From Sphingomonadaceae bacterium (lineage in GTDB: Bacteria > Pseudomonadota > Alphaproteobacteria > Sphingomonadales > Sphingomonadaceae), in the NCBI GenBank assembly GCA_009923795.1, contig RFSU01000059.1:1-11329 (forward strand): DNA of 11,329 bases, written 5' to 3'. Numbering within the stretch: the first letter of the stretch is position 1; each line of letters starts with the position of its first letter. Below the pieces are notes generated by a model. The model was not told where the DNA came from. It worked only from the letters and a program-made list of their open reading frames with translations, and searched no databases. The translations under genes and the position numbers were made by a program. Shown here piece after piece: positions 1 through 6,215 of the stretch.

Positions 1-866
1 TCGTCATCCATGCAGCCCGGCAGGGTCTCAATGAGAACATCTGAGGCCAGATGCAGAAAAAACGGCATGGAATAGCGCGGGATATGGCGGCGCTCCGGCG
101 GTGGATTGAGTACGCGATGAATGGTGGAGGGCAGCTGGTTATTGGTCAGCCGTTCCAGCATATCGCCCACATTGATGACAAGCGCCCCTTCCGGCGGGGC
201 GATGGAGAGCCATTCACCTTGGCGCGTCAACAATTGCAAGCCACCTTCTTCTGCGCCCAGCAGCAGCGTGATTAAGTTGATATCGCCATGCGCGCCCGCG
301 CGAATGCCCGGCGCATCGGCCGGGATCGGCGGATAATGGAGCAGGCGCATCACCGAATTGCCATGATCCACCTTGTCGGCAAACCAATCCGGCGCAAGGC
401 CAAGATAGCGAGCAATGGCCGATAAAAGCTGGTTTCCCGCCCGGTCAAAGGCGGCGTACATGTCCGTGAAGATGGCTTCAAATTCGGGAAGTTCAGCGGG
501 CCAGATATTGTCGGGCATATGATCGCGGAAGCGATGCCCGGTGGGCAGATCGCGGCCCACATGCCAAAACTCCTTCAGGTCAACATGCGCTGCATCCTTG
601 GCAATTTCGGTGCCAAAGGGGGTATAGCCGCGCTGGCCCGCAAGCTCTGCTGAATAGTAACGGCGTTTGGCCTCCTCGGGCAGGTCAAAAAGCTGGTGTG
701 TCTGATCCCAAGCCCCTTCGATGAGTTTGGGGTCAATCCCATGGTCGGTCACAATCGCAAAACCAAAGCGGCGAAAGGACGCGCCAAAGGCTTGGGCAAA
801 TCTTTCGGGATCACGCTCTTGGTCGACGAGCGAAAGCGTTGGAATATGGTGAAGATCGGTCGTCAT
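1..866 (-). CDS. Isopenicillin N synthase-like Fe(II)/2-oxoglutarate-dependent oxygenase, 3' end cut by window
   Basis: Translating the minus strand from the ATG at 866-864 gives 288 open codons to the window edge, so the C-terminus is missing. The N-terminal region carries the family's hallmark 'GFAIVTDHGI' (about residues 35-44). The catalytic double-stranded beta-helix follows, with iron ligands H193 and D195 ('AHGDINLITLL') and H250 ('STIHRV'), then 'RYSMPFF' (R264, S266), the R-x-S pair that binds the 2-oxoglutarate carboxylate. The complete ligand set implies an active non-haem iron dioxygenase in the cytoplasm. The family includes isopenicillin N synthase, ACC oxidase and many uncharacterised bacterial members; the conserved Arg-x-Ser fits 2-oxoglutarate use, but the prime substrate cannot be read from sequence. 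The gene lies 67 nt downstream of the bactofilin on the same strand and may be co-transcribed with it. The ribosome binding site is weak (AGGG-like). Nothing suggests beta-lactam synthesis. Confidence 0.9.
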   Translation of the reverse strand, partial: MTTDLHHIPTLSLVDQERDPERFAQAFGASFRRFGFAIVTDHGIDPKLIEGAWDQTHQLFDLPEEAKRRYYSAELAGQRGYTPFGTEIAKDAAHVDLKEFWHVGRDLPTGHRFRDHMPDNIWPAELPEFEAIFTDMYAAFDRAGNQLLSAIARYLGLAPDWFADKVDHGNSVMRLLHYPPIPADAPGIRAGAHGDINLITLLLGAEEGGLQLLTRQGEWLSIAPPEGALVINVGDMLERLTNNQLPSTIHRVLNPPPERRHIPRYSMPFFLHLASDVLIETLPGCMDD

Positions 867-933
867 CCCCGCCCTTTAGGCGAAATTGACTCCCCATGCA
901 CCAGCAACTTTCGCCCGCCGCAAGGTGCGCGCG

Positions 934-1338
934 TCAGTCTGCTCCGCTCGCGACAAGCTTTAGATCTTTGCGCGCACCATTTTTGGGCGATAATTTTCCA
1001 TCGACCAAGGCGCCGCCTTCGATTGATAGGTTGTCATAGAGAATGTCGCCTGTGACGCGGGCCGATTTTTCCAACACAATTTCTGTGGCCGAAATCGTCC
1101 CTTCAATTCTGCCGGAAATGCGCGCGCGCTGCGCCGTCACATCACCTTTGAGGTACCCAGTTTCCCCAAGCGAGAAAAAGTCACAAATGACTTCGCCTTG
1201 AACTTCCCCGTTAAGATGCACATCCCCCTTGGCATCCAGATTTCCTTTGATCGCAACTTCGCTGCTGATCAGGCTGCCACTCACAGCTTCGTTTGGACTT
1301 TGAATGTCACTGTCCATGAGTTTTGTTCCCCAGGCCAT
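934..1338 (-). CDS. Bactofilin family cytoskeletal protein
   Basis: The 134-residue product has the bactofilin (polymer-forming cytoskeletal) fold signature: a short polar N-terminus, then a right-handed beta-helix of regularly spaced hydrophobic/glycine turns such as 'VAIKGNLDAKGDVHLNGEV' and 'ARVTGDILYDNLSIEGG', and a polar tail ending 'LVASGAD'. Bactofilins polymerise without nucleotide on the inner face of the membrane and scaffold cell-wall or morphogenesis proteins. The start is placed at the ATG at 1338-1336 because a GGAGGA ribosome binding site lies 5 nt upstream; the reading frame also runs back to an ATG at 1389, but that 17-residue extension is unlike the family. An AT-rich region upstream holds a plausible promoter. 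The downstream neighbour is an Fe/2OG oxygenase and the upstream one a small membrane protein. No peptidase gene of the M23 type, a common bactofilin partner, is visible here. Confidence 0.93.
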   Translation of the reverse strand: MAWGTKLMDSDIQSPNEAVSGSLISSEVAIKGNLDAKGDVHLNGEVQGEVICDFFSLGETGYLKGDVTAQRARISGRIEGTISATEIVLEKSARVTGDILYDNLSIEGGALVDGKLSPKNGARKDLKLVASGAD

Positions 1339-1343
1339 GGCTA

Positions 1344-1349
1344 TCCTCC
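1344..1349 (-). promoter_or_regulatory. Ribosome binding site of the bactofilin gene
   Basis: The minus strand reads GGAGGA followed by a 5-nt spacer (TAGCC) and ATG at 1338. This near-perfect Shine-Dalgarno sequence decides the start in favour of 1338 over the upstream in-frame ATG at 1389. Confidence 0.85.
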
Positions 1350-1364
1350 ATTTGCATTCATTCG

Positions 1365-1393
1365 ACTTAATCCGACTGCGTAATTGCAATCAA
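1365..1393 (-). promoter_or_regulatory. Candidate sigma-70 promoter of the bactofilin gene
   Basis: On the minus strand TTGATT (1393-1388) is followed after 17 nt by TTAAGT (1370-1365). Transcription would begin near 1358, giving a 5' leader of about 20 nt that contains the ribosome binding site. Each hexamer matches the consensus only partly, so this rests mainly on spacing and position. Confidence 0.3.
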
Positions 1394-1457
1394 AAGAACG
1401 ATATTGCCGCAAATGGTTAATAATTTAAGAATCCGAGAGGATCCCCAAAAAAGGGTC

Positions 1458-1679
1458 TCAAAATATTCCGCCGCCTAGGCTGAGGCGCAGCACGCCGATG
1501 AGAATCACAACGATATTGAGGTTCCGCCCCGCCGTGCGATCTGAGGTCGCCCCAATGCCGAGACCGATAATGGCCATTGGCAAAATGAACCAATTGGCCC
1601 AGCCAAGTAGGGGTAGAAAGGCAAGAGCGACAAGCATCAGGCCCGCGGCCCCGATGAGGAGAGAAATAAGATTTCGCAT
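1458..1679 (-). CDS. Small conserved membrane protein of unknown function
   Basis: The 73-residue product is almost entirely hydrophobic. It has probable membrane segments at about residues 3-23, 25-43 and 53-70, a Pro-Leu-Leu-Gly-Trp-Ala-Asn turn between the first two, and a polar loop 'SDRTAGRNLN' before the last; it ends 'RLSLGGGIF'. I remember similar short proteins ending in 'NIVVILI..VRLSLGGG' in sphingomonads, annotated only as hypothetical. The start is uncertain: the ATG at 1679 begins right before the first membrane helix, while an in-frame ATG at 1709 would add 10 residues. Neither has a properly spaced ribosome binding site; a GGAGGGAGG tract on this strand (1742-1734) is about 24 nt upstream of 1709, too far. 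A stop codon at 1733-1731 blocks any longer form. The gene diverges from the P450 gene and lies 119 nt upstream of the bactofilin. Confidence 0.7.
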   Translation of the reverse strand: MRNLISLLIGAAGLMLVALAFLPLLGWANWFILPMAIIGLGIGATSDRTAGRNLNIVVILIGVLRLSLGGGIF

Positions 1680-1773
1680 CCGTATAAAGTGACCAACCTT
1701 GAGTGGCATTGCAAGCGGGCGATTGGCTGCTTACCTCCCTCCTTTGCCAGCGAGTCGAAGATGCCGCGGCGAT

Positions 1774-1779
1774 GAGGAG
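1774..1779 (+). promoter_or_regulatory. Ribosome binding site of the P450 gene
   Basis: GAGGAG sits 5 nt upstream of the ATG at 1785. This favours ATG 1785 over the in-frame TTG at 1782, which would leave only 2 nt of spacing. Confidence 0.75.
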
Positions 1780-1784
1780 ATTTG

Positions 1785-3152
1785 ATGGCTTACGCACACA
1801 CTCATGAGGCCAATCCGCATTGGCTGCCTGTTTTGCCCCGATCCGCAACGGAAGAGATTCCGGGCACCGATGGGTGGCCGCTGGTTGGCACCACCTTCAT
1901 GCAATTGCGCGATCCCCATGCCTTCACCCGCAACATGGCCGCAACCTATGGCCCCATTTACCGCGCACGTAGCTTTGGCGGCCGCAATATTCAGCTCTTG
2001 GGGCCAGACGCCAATGAGCTGGTCTTGTTTGATCGGGACAAGCTGTTCTCCTCTGAACAGGGCTGGGGCCCTGTGCTCAACCTGCTCTTCCCGCGCGGTC
2101 TAATGCTGATGGATTTTGACCAGCATCGCGGGCATCGCAAAGCGCTGTCGGTCGCATTCAAGCCAGAGCCGATGAAACTTTATGCCGAAGCGCTGAATGC
2201 CGGCATTGCGGCCCGCATGCGGGAGTGGCGCGGCAAAAGCTTTGCCTTTTATCCTGCGATCAAGGCGCTGACGCTCGATCTGGCGGCAACATCCTTTCTG
2301 GGCATTCCCTGGGGGCCAGAAGCGAACCAGATTAATCAAGCCTTTGTCGATATGGTGCAGGCCTCGGTCGGCGTTGTGCGCGTTCCGATACCCGGCACGA
2401 AAATGGCCAAGGGCGTGGCGGGTCGCGCCTTTTTGAAAGACTATTTCGGGCGCGAAGTGCCCAAGCGTCGGGCGGGCAATGCGCAGGACATGTTCAGCCA
2501 GTTTTGCCGCGCGACCAATGAAGATGGATCGATGCTCTCCGATGATGAGATTATCGATCACATGAATTTTCTGATGATGGCAGCCCATGATACGATCACC
2601 TCATCGGCCAGTTCCATGGTCATGCTGCTCGGCCAAAATCCGGAATGGCAGGACAGATTGGCTGACGAAATGGCAGGCCTCGGCATTGCCGGGGATGATC
2701 TTCCTTATGACCGCCTCAATGATCTGGTGCTGACCGATTATGCGTTTAAGGAATCGCTGCGGATGATGGCCCCGGTTCCCTCTATCCCGCGTCGGGCGGT
2801 GCGGGATTTTGAATTTGGCGGCTATCAGCTGAAGGCAGGCACCTATGTCGGCGTCAGCCCGGCCTTTACGCATATGATGCCGGAGCACTGGCCAGAGCCC
2901 CAAAAATTTGATCCGATGCGCTTTGCGCCAGAGCAGGTCAAAGCCCGGCATAAGTATGCTTGGGTGCCCTTTGGCGGTGGCGCGCATATGTGCCTTGGCC
3001 TGCATTTCGCCTATATGCAGATCAAGATTTTGATGTGGCATATGCTGCGTGCAGATCGCATCGGGTTGCCTGCGGGCAGTGGCGCGAAATGGCAGGCTTG
3101 GCCGATCCCGAAACCACGGGACGGGTTACCCATCACGCTCGTTTCCGCTTGA
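1785..3152 (+). CDS. Cytochrome P450 monooxygenase
   Basis: The 455-residue protein carries all P450 landmarks in order. They are a proline-rich N-terminal 'IPGTDGWPLVG' (25-35), a C-helix region 'HRGHRKALSVAF' (114-125), I-helix 'MAAHDTITSS' (265-274) with the D269-T270 proton-relay pair, the K-helix ExxR pair E323/R326 ('KESLR'), and the haem loop 'PFGGGAHMCLG' (395-405) with cysteine 403 as axial ligand. There is no membrane anchor, so it should be a soluble class I type enzyme needing a ferredoxin and reductase encoded elsewhere. The His-Asp pair in the I helix and the 'FGGGAHMC' loop recall the CYP51/CYP26/CYP120 part of the superfamily more than the camphor-type bacterial enzymes; this suggests a lipophilic substrate such as a sterol, terpenoid or retinoid, but that is inference. 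The phzF-like gene follows after 17 nt and is probably co-transcribed. Confidence 0.96.
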   Translation: MAYAHTHEANPHWLPVLPRSATEEIPGTDGWPLVGTTFMQLRDPHAFTRNMAATYGPIYRARSFGGRNIQLLGPDANELVLFDRDKLFSSEQGWGPVLNLLFPRGLMLMDFDQHRGHRKALSVAFKPEPMKLYAEALNAGIAARMREWRGKSFAFYPAIKALTLDLAATSFLGIPWGPEANQINQAFVDMVQASVGVVRVPIPGTKMAKGVAGRAFLKDYFGREVPKRRAGNAQDMFSQFCRATNEDGSMLSDDEIIDHMNFLMMAAHDTITSSASSMVMLLGQNPEWQDRLADEMAGLGIAGDDLPYDRLNDLVLTDYAFKESLRMMAPVPSIPRRAVRDFEFGGYQLKAGTYVGVSPAFTHMMPEHWPEPQKFDPMRFAPEQVKARHKYAWVPFGGGAHMCLGLHFAYMQIKILMWHMLRADRIGLPAGSGAKWQAWPIPKPRDGLPITLVSA

Positions 3153-3169
3153 TAAGACCGAGGCCCTTC

Positions 3170-4006
3170 ATGCGCGCGTTCAAGCAAGTGGATGTCTTCA
3201 CCAGCCGGCCCCTGTTCGGCAATCCGGTGGCCGTTGTGCTGGATGCAGACGGCCTGTCGGATGCTGAGATGCAGCAAATGGCGCAATGGACGAATTTGTC
3301 GGAAACAACCTTTGTCCTCCCGCCCGAGGATCCGGCTGCCAGCTATCGCGTGCGCATTTTCACGCCGCGTGCGGAACTGCCCTTTGCTGGCCATCCAACA
3401 TTGGGCACGGCCCATGCGGTGCTGGAGGCGGGGCGTGTGACGCCCGTCAACGGCAAGCTGGTTCAGCAATGCGCGGTCGGGCTGGTAGAGGTCTCGATCG
3501 ACAACACAATGCGCAGCTTTCGCCTGCCCCGCTATGCCGCGAGTTTTGCACCTGACGCAGATCGGCTCGTCGCCGCATTGGGTGGACCGGGCCTTTTGGC
3601 CGATGACCCCCAAGTTTTGGATGTTGGCCCGCGCTGGGTGATTGGCGAAGTCTCGTCTGCTCAGGCCTTGTCAGCTTTGGCCCCTGATTTGGCGGCGCTG
3701 GCCGATTATGATCGGGTGCAGGGGACAACGGGCCTCACGCTTTTTGCGATCACGCAAGAGGGGATAAGCGTTCGATCCTTCGCGCCAGCCGATGGCATTG
3801 CCGAAGATCCGGTCTGCGGCAGTGGCAATGGCGCAGTTGCGGCCTATCGCCTGCTCAAAGGGCAAATTGGGGATGGCGACAGCTATCTCGCGTCCCAAGG
3901 CAGAGAGGTTGGGCGTGATGGGCAGGTGCATATCCGCATCGCAGGCGCGGATGTGCATGTCGGCGGGCTCTGTGTGACCTGTGTGACGGGCAGCCTTTCT
4001 ATTTAG
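3170..4006 (+). CDS. PhzF family epimerase/isomerase
   Basis: The 278-residue length is normal for the PhzF family, whose members have two halves of diaminopimelate-epimerase-like fold. The N-terminus 'MRAFKQVDVFTSRPLFGNP' is typical. 'NLSETTFV' carries the family's catalytic glutamate (E45), 'AELPFAGHPTLGTAHAVL' (68-85) is the substrate-binding loop, and 'EDPVCGSGNGA' (212-222) is the second-half signature. The start at ATG 3170 is supported by GAGG 6 nt upstream and by homology; the frame stays open back to 2960 only because it runs inside the P450 gene. PhzF isomerises dihydro-3-hydroxyanthranilate in phenazine producers, but most family members have unknown substrates and no other phenazine genes are present, so a phenazine role is not supported. 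The tight spacing to the P450 gene suggests a joint pathway. Confidence 0.93.
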   Translation: MRAFKQVDVFTSRPLFGNPVAVVLDADGLSDAEMQQMAQWTNLSETTFVLPPEDPAASYRVRIFTPRAELPFAGHPTLGTAHAVLEAGRVTPVNGKLVQQCAVGLVEVSIDNTMRSFRLPRYAASFAPDADRLVAALGGPGLLADDPQVLDVGPRWVIGEVSSAQALSALAPDLAALADYDRVQGTTGLTLFAITQEGISVRSFAPADGIAEDPVCGSGNGAVAAYRLLKGQIGDGDSYLASQGREVGRDGQVHIRIAGADVHVGGLCVTCVTGSLSI

Positions 4007-4043
4007 TGGTCTGTTTCAGGCGTTCGGGCGGCAAAGCTTCTCT

Positions 4044-4065
4044 TCTTGGCCCAGTCGGGCTAAGG
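4044..4065 (+). promoter_or_regulatory. Predicted RNA hairpin covering the crcB ribosome binding site
   Basis: In the 66-nt gap between phzF and crcB, positions 4044-4052 pair with 4057-4065 around a 4-nt loop (AGTC). Seven pairs are Watson-Crick and two are G-U (4048-4061 and 4044-4065). The 3' arm contains AAGG (4062-4065), the only ribosome-binding-like sequence for crcB, 7 nt before its ATG. The structure would hide that site from the ribosome. There is no T-run after it, so it is not a typical terminator. The pairing is read directly from the sequence; any regulatory function is inference. Confidence 0.45.
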
Positions 4066-4072
4066 CACCGCC

Positions 4073-4435
4073 ATGTACCCGATTTTCCCTGTTATGCTTG
4101 GCGGCGCCATTGGTGCTGGCGCGCGCTATCTGGTCGCCACGATGTTGGCATCCAAAGGCGGCTGGCCCATGGGCACCTTCCTCGTCAATTTGGCGGGCGG
4201 GTTGTTGATGGGCGTGCTGGCGGCCTTGGTGCTGAAAGGCACGGCGTCAGAGGAGATGCGCCTTTTTGCAGGCGTTGGCATATTGGGTGGGTTCACCACA
4301 TTTTCGGCCTTTAGCCTTGAAGGATTTCAGATGATTGAACGCGGCCAATGGGGTCTGGCGGCGCTCTATGCCGGGGCTTCCGTCATCGGTTCAATCGGCG
4401 CCTTGGCGCTGGGCTATCAGCTGGTGCGCGCATGA
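4073..4435 (+). CDS. crcB: Fluoride ion channel CrcB/FluC
   Basis: The 120-residue inner-membrane protein matches the Fluc family in full. It has the N-terminal 'GGAIGAGARY' (10-19), the pore asparagine N39 in 'GTFLVNLAGG', the 'GGFTTFSAFS' break in the third helix (72-81) with phenylalanines F77 and F80 that line the two fluoride paths and backbone that binds the central sodium ion, and a fourth helix at about 95-117. Fluc forms antiparallel dual-topology dimers that export fluoride and protect enolase and pyrophosphatase. A single gene of this length suits homodimer assembly. It heads a five-gene chain and its stop overlaps the start of the pseudouridine synthase gene by 4 nt. No fluoride riboswitch consensus is visible upstream; instead a hairpin covers the ribosome binding site. 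Confidence 0.96.
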   Translation: MYPIFPVMLGGAIGAGARYLVATMLASKGGWPMGTFLVNLAGGLLMGVLAALVLKGTASEEMRLFAGVGILGGFTTFSAFSLEGFQMIERGQWGLAALYAGASVIGSIGALALGYQLVRA

Positions 4436-5553
4436 ACGATCACGTCCGCCAATTCACCGTCGATGCCGAAGATGATGGCATTCGGCTTGACCGTTGGTTT
4501 AAGCGGCATCTGCCCGATGCCAGCTTTAACGCCGTCTCGCGCTGGGCCCGCACGGGCCAGCTGCGGATTGATGGAAAGCGCGCCACGCCGGGCGATCGGA
4601 TTGAATCTGGGCAACAGATTCGCGTCCCCCCGGCGGAACCCGTGGTCGCGTCTGCCAAGCCGAAAAAGGAACGGCCCCGCCTGACCGAAGATCAGATGGC
4701 CTTTGCCGAAAGCTTTGTCATTCATAAGGACAGGTCGGCGCTTGTTCTCAACAAGCCGCCGGGCCTTGCCACGCAAGGCGGCACCAAGACGACCGAGCAT
4801 GTCGATGGTCTGCTCGATGCGCTCTGGTATGAATTGGATCAGCGGCCCAAGCTGGTGCATCGGCTGGATAAGGATACATCGGGCGTGCTGCTCGTGGCCC
4901 GCACCTTGCGGGCGGCGGCCGCTTTTTCCAAAAGTTTTTCCAGCCGCACGGCGCGCAAAGTCTATTGGGCCATCATTGTCGGCGTGCCGTCAATTGAAGA
5001 TGGCATTATTGAACTGCCCATCGCCAAACAGCCCGGATCTGGCGGCGAGAAGATGCAGGTCGATGAGAAAGAAGGGGCAGCCGCCCGCACCCGCTATCGC
5101 GTCATCGACCGGGCGGGCAATAATGCCGCTTGGGTCGAGCTTCAGCCCTTTACCGGGCGCACCCACCAGCTGCGCGTGCATATGGCGGCCATTGGCCACC
5201 CCATTGTGGGCGATGGCAAATATGGCGGCAGAGACGCGTTTTTAACGGGAACGATCAGCCGCAAAATGCACCTTCATGCGCGCCGTTTGCGGGTGGACCA
5301 TCCCGATGGCGGGCAGTTGGAAGTGCGGGCCGATTTGCCGCCCCATTTTGCCGAGAGCCTTAAAGATCTGGGCTTTAACCTGATGGATGGGGATGCCTTG
5401 CCGCTCGATGAAATTAAGTTTTCAGAGACGGCAGAGGGTAAAAAGCGGGTGCAGGCGCAAAAGGCCAAAACCGCCCGCAAGGATCGCAAAGGCGAACGGC
5501 GTAGTCGCAGCAAGGCGGCAGCGCCCGGGCCCGCGCGGACCAAGCGCCGCTGA
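4432..5553 (+). CDS. RluA/RluC-family rRNA pseudouridine synthase
   Basis: The 373-residue enzyme begins with an S4 RNA-binding domain (about residues 17-66, 'IRLDRWFKRHLPDASFNAV' then 'RIDGKR'). The RluA-type catalytic domain follows, with 'LVLNKPPGLATQGG' (104-117) and the active-site motif 'HRLDKDTSGVLL' (143-154), in which D146 is the nucleophile that converts uridine to pseudouridine. 'GRTHQLRVHMAAIGHPIVGD' is the usual C-terminal core signature. With the S4 domain it most resembles RluC, which modifies 23S rRNA at several positions; exact sites cannot be assigned here. The last 45 or so residues form a Lys/Arg-rich, probably disordered tail that may add RNA contacts. Start ATG 4432 overlaps the crcB stop (ATGA), so translation is probably coupled. 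The reading frame continues upstream to 4348, but only inside crcB. Confidence 0.95.
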   Translation: MNDHVRQFTVDAEDDGIRLDRWFKRHLPDASFNAVSRWARTGQLRIDGKRATPGDRIESGQQIRVPPAEPVVASAKPKKERPRLTEDQMAFAESFVIHKDRSALVLNKPPGLATQGGTKTTEHVDGLLDALWYELDQRPKLVHRLDKDTSGVLLVARTLRAAAAFSKSFSSRTARKVYWAIIVGVPSIEDGIIELPIAKQPGSGGEKMQVDEKEGAAARTRYRVIDRAGNNAAWVELQPFTGRTHQLRVHMAAIGHPIVGDGKYGGRDAFLTGTISRKMHLHARRLRVDHPDGGQLEVRADLPPHFAESLKDLGFNLMDGDALPLDEIKFSETAEGKKRVQAQKAKTARKDRKGERRSRSKAAAPGPARTKRR

Positions 5554-5564
5554 GGCAGCTGGAG

Positions 5565-6215
5565 ATGAACAAGCTCGCCCTGTTTGATTGTGACGGGACG
5601 TTGGTCGACAGCCAGCATAACATTATCCAATGCATGGACGCGGCCTTTGTTCGGGCGGGGCTTGTGCCGCCCGCGCGCGCCGCCACCCGCCAGATTGTCG
5701 GCCTCAGCCTTGTTCCCGCCATGCAGGTCTTGCTGCCGGATGCGCCGCCCGCGCTCCATATTCAATTGGCCGAAGATTATAAAACCGCCTTTCAGACGAT
5801 GCGCGCCAAGGGCGAAGTCGAAGAGCCTTTGTTTGATGGCATTGTCGCGGCGCTGGATGCACTGGAGGCGGCGGGCTGGCTGCTCGGCGTGGCCACCGGA
5901 AAGTCAGATCGCGGGCTTGATCTGTGCTTGCGCCATCATGGCCTCAGGGATCGATTTGTGACCCTGCAAACGGCTGATCGTCACCCGTCAAAGCCCCACC
6001 CGTCCATGGCCCATGAGGCGATGGCAGAGGCAGGGGCCGCCCCCCCCACAACCATCATGATCGGCGATACCAGCTTTGACATGGCGATGGGCCGGGCCGC
6101 AGGCGCACGGTCGCTTGGCGTGGACTGGGGCTATCATGATGCGGACGATCTGTGGGCGGCGGGCGCCTATCATGTTGCCACCCACCCAGACCAAATCATC
6201 GAGGCCATCCAATGA
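5565..6215 (+). CDS. HAD-superfamily phosphatase, phosphoglycolate phosphatase-like
   Basis: This 216-residue subfamily-IA HAD hydrolase has every catalytic motif. They are 'DCDGTLVDS' (8-16) with nucleophile D8 and acid/base D10, T111 in 'GVATGKSD', K143 in 'PSKPHPSM', and 'GDTSFDMAMG' (167-176) with metal ligands D168 and D172. The helical cap lies between the first two motifs (about 20-85), which is the Gph-like architecture. The likely activity is dephosphorylation of a small phosphometabolite such as 2-phosphoglycolate, but members of this subfamily vary and the substrate is inferred. ATG 5565 has a GGAG sequence directly before it, 11 nt after the preceding gene's stop. A run of eight C (6040-6047) inside the gene keeps frame. 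Its end overlaps the next gene by 4 nt (ATGA). Confidence 0.93.
   Translation: MNKLALFDCDGTLVDSQHNIIQCMDAAFVRAGLVPPARAATRQIVGLSLVPAMQVLLPDAPPALHIQLAEDYKTAFQTMRAKGEVEEPLFDGIVAALDALEAAGWLLGVATGKSDRGLDLCLRHHGLRDRFVTLQTADRHPSKPHPSMAHEAMAEAGAAPPTTIMIGDTSFDMAMGRAAGARSLGVDWGYHDADDLWAAGAYHVATHPDQIIEAIQ

Noticed and set aside
1..866. Beta-lactam biosynthesis role for the IPNS-like oxygenase
   Set aside because: The family is broad; no ACV synthetase or other beta-lactam gene is nearby, and the fold motifs alone do not indicate that substrate.
1339..1389. Bactofilin start at the upstream ATG (1389)
   Set aside because: The 17 extra residues are unlike the family, and the strong GGAGGA site fits the start at 1338.
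1417..1430. Full CtrA box (TTAA-N7-TTAA)
   Set aside because: The two TTAA elements here are only 4 nt apart, not 7, so only a half-site at 1413-1420 is kept as a tentative finding.
1436..1456. Terminator-like hairpin after the small membrane protein gene
   Set aside because: GAG/CTC and CCC/GGG arms exist around an A-run, but the stem is interrupted by a multi-base bulge and there is no following T-run on the minus strand.
2100..3041. Long minus-strand reading frames (2100-2588, 2601-3041) within the P450 gene
   Set aside because: They are antisense to a P450 with complete motifs and their products are low-complexity, His/Arg-rich and unlike any family.
2960..3169. N-terminal extension of the PhzF protein by 70 residues
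   Set aside because: The extra frame lies inside the P450 gene, including its haem loop region; the family starts at the methionine at 3170, which has its own GAGG site.
3170..4006. Phenazine biosynthesis cluster
   Set aside because: Only the PhzF-family member is present; no other phz gene is visible and most PhzF-like proteins lie outside phenazine pathways.
4007..4072. Fluoride riboswitch upstream of crcB
   Set aside because: The gap is only 66 nt and I could not find the GG.GATGG...CGCC-type core and pseudoknot arms of the known fluoride riboswitch; only the RBS hairpin is seen.
4348..4431. N-terminal extension of the pseudouridine synthase
   Set aside because: It overlaps the last quarter of crcB in another frame; the ATGA-coupled start at 4432 begins directly before the S4 domain.
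6040..6047. Run of eight C in the HAD gene as a phase-variation tract
   Set aside because: The frame is intact with all later motifs present, the tract encodes Ala-Pro-Pro, and a housekeeping-type phosphatase in a GC-rich genome needs no such switch.
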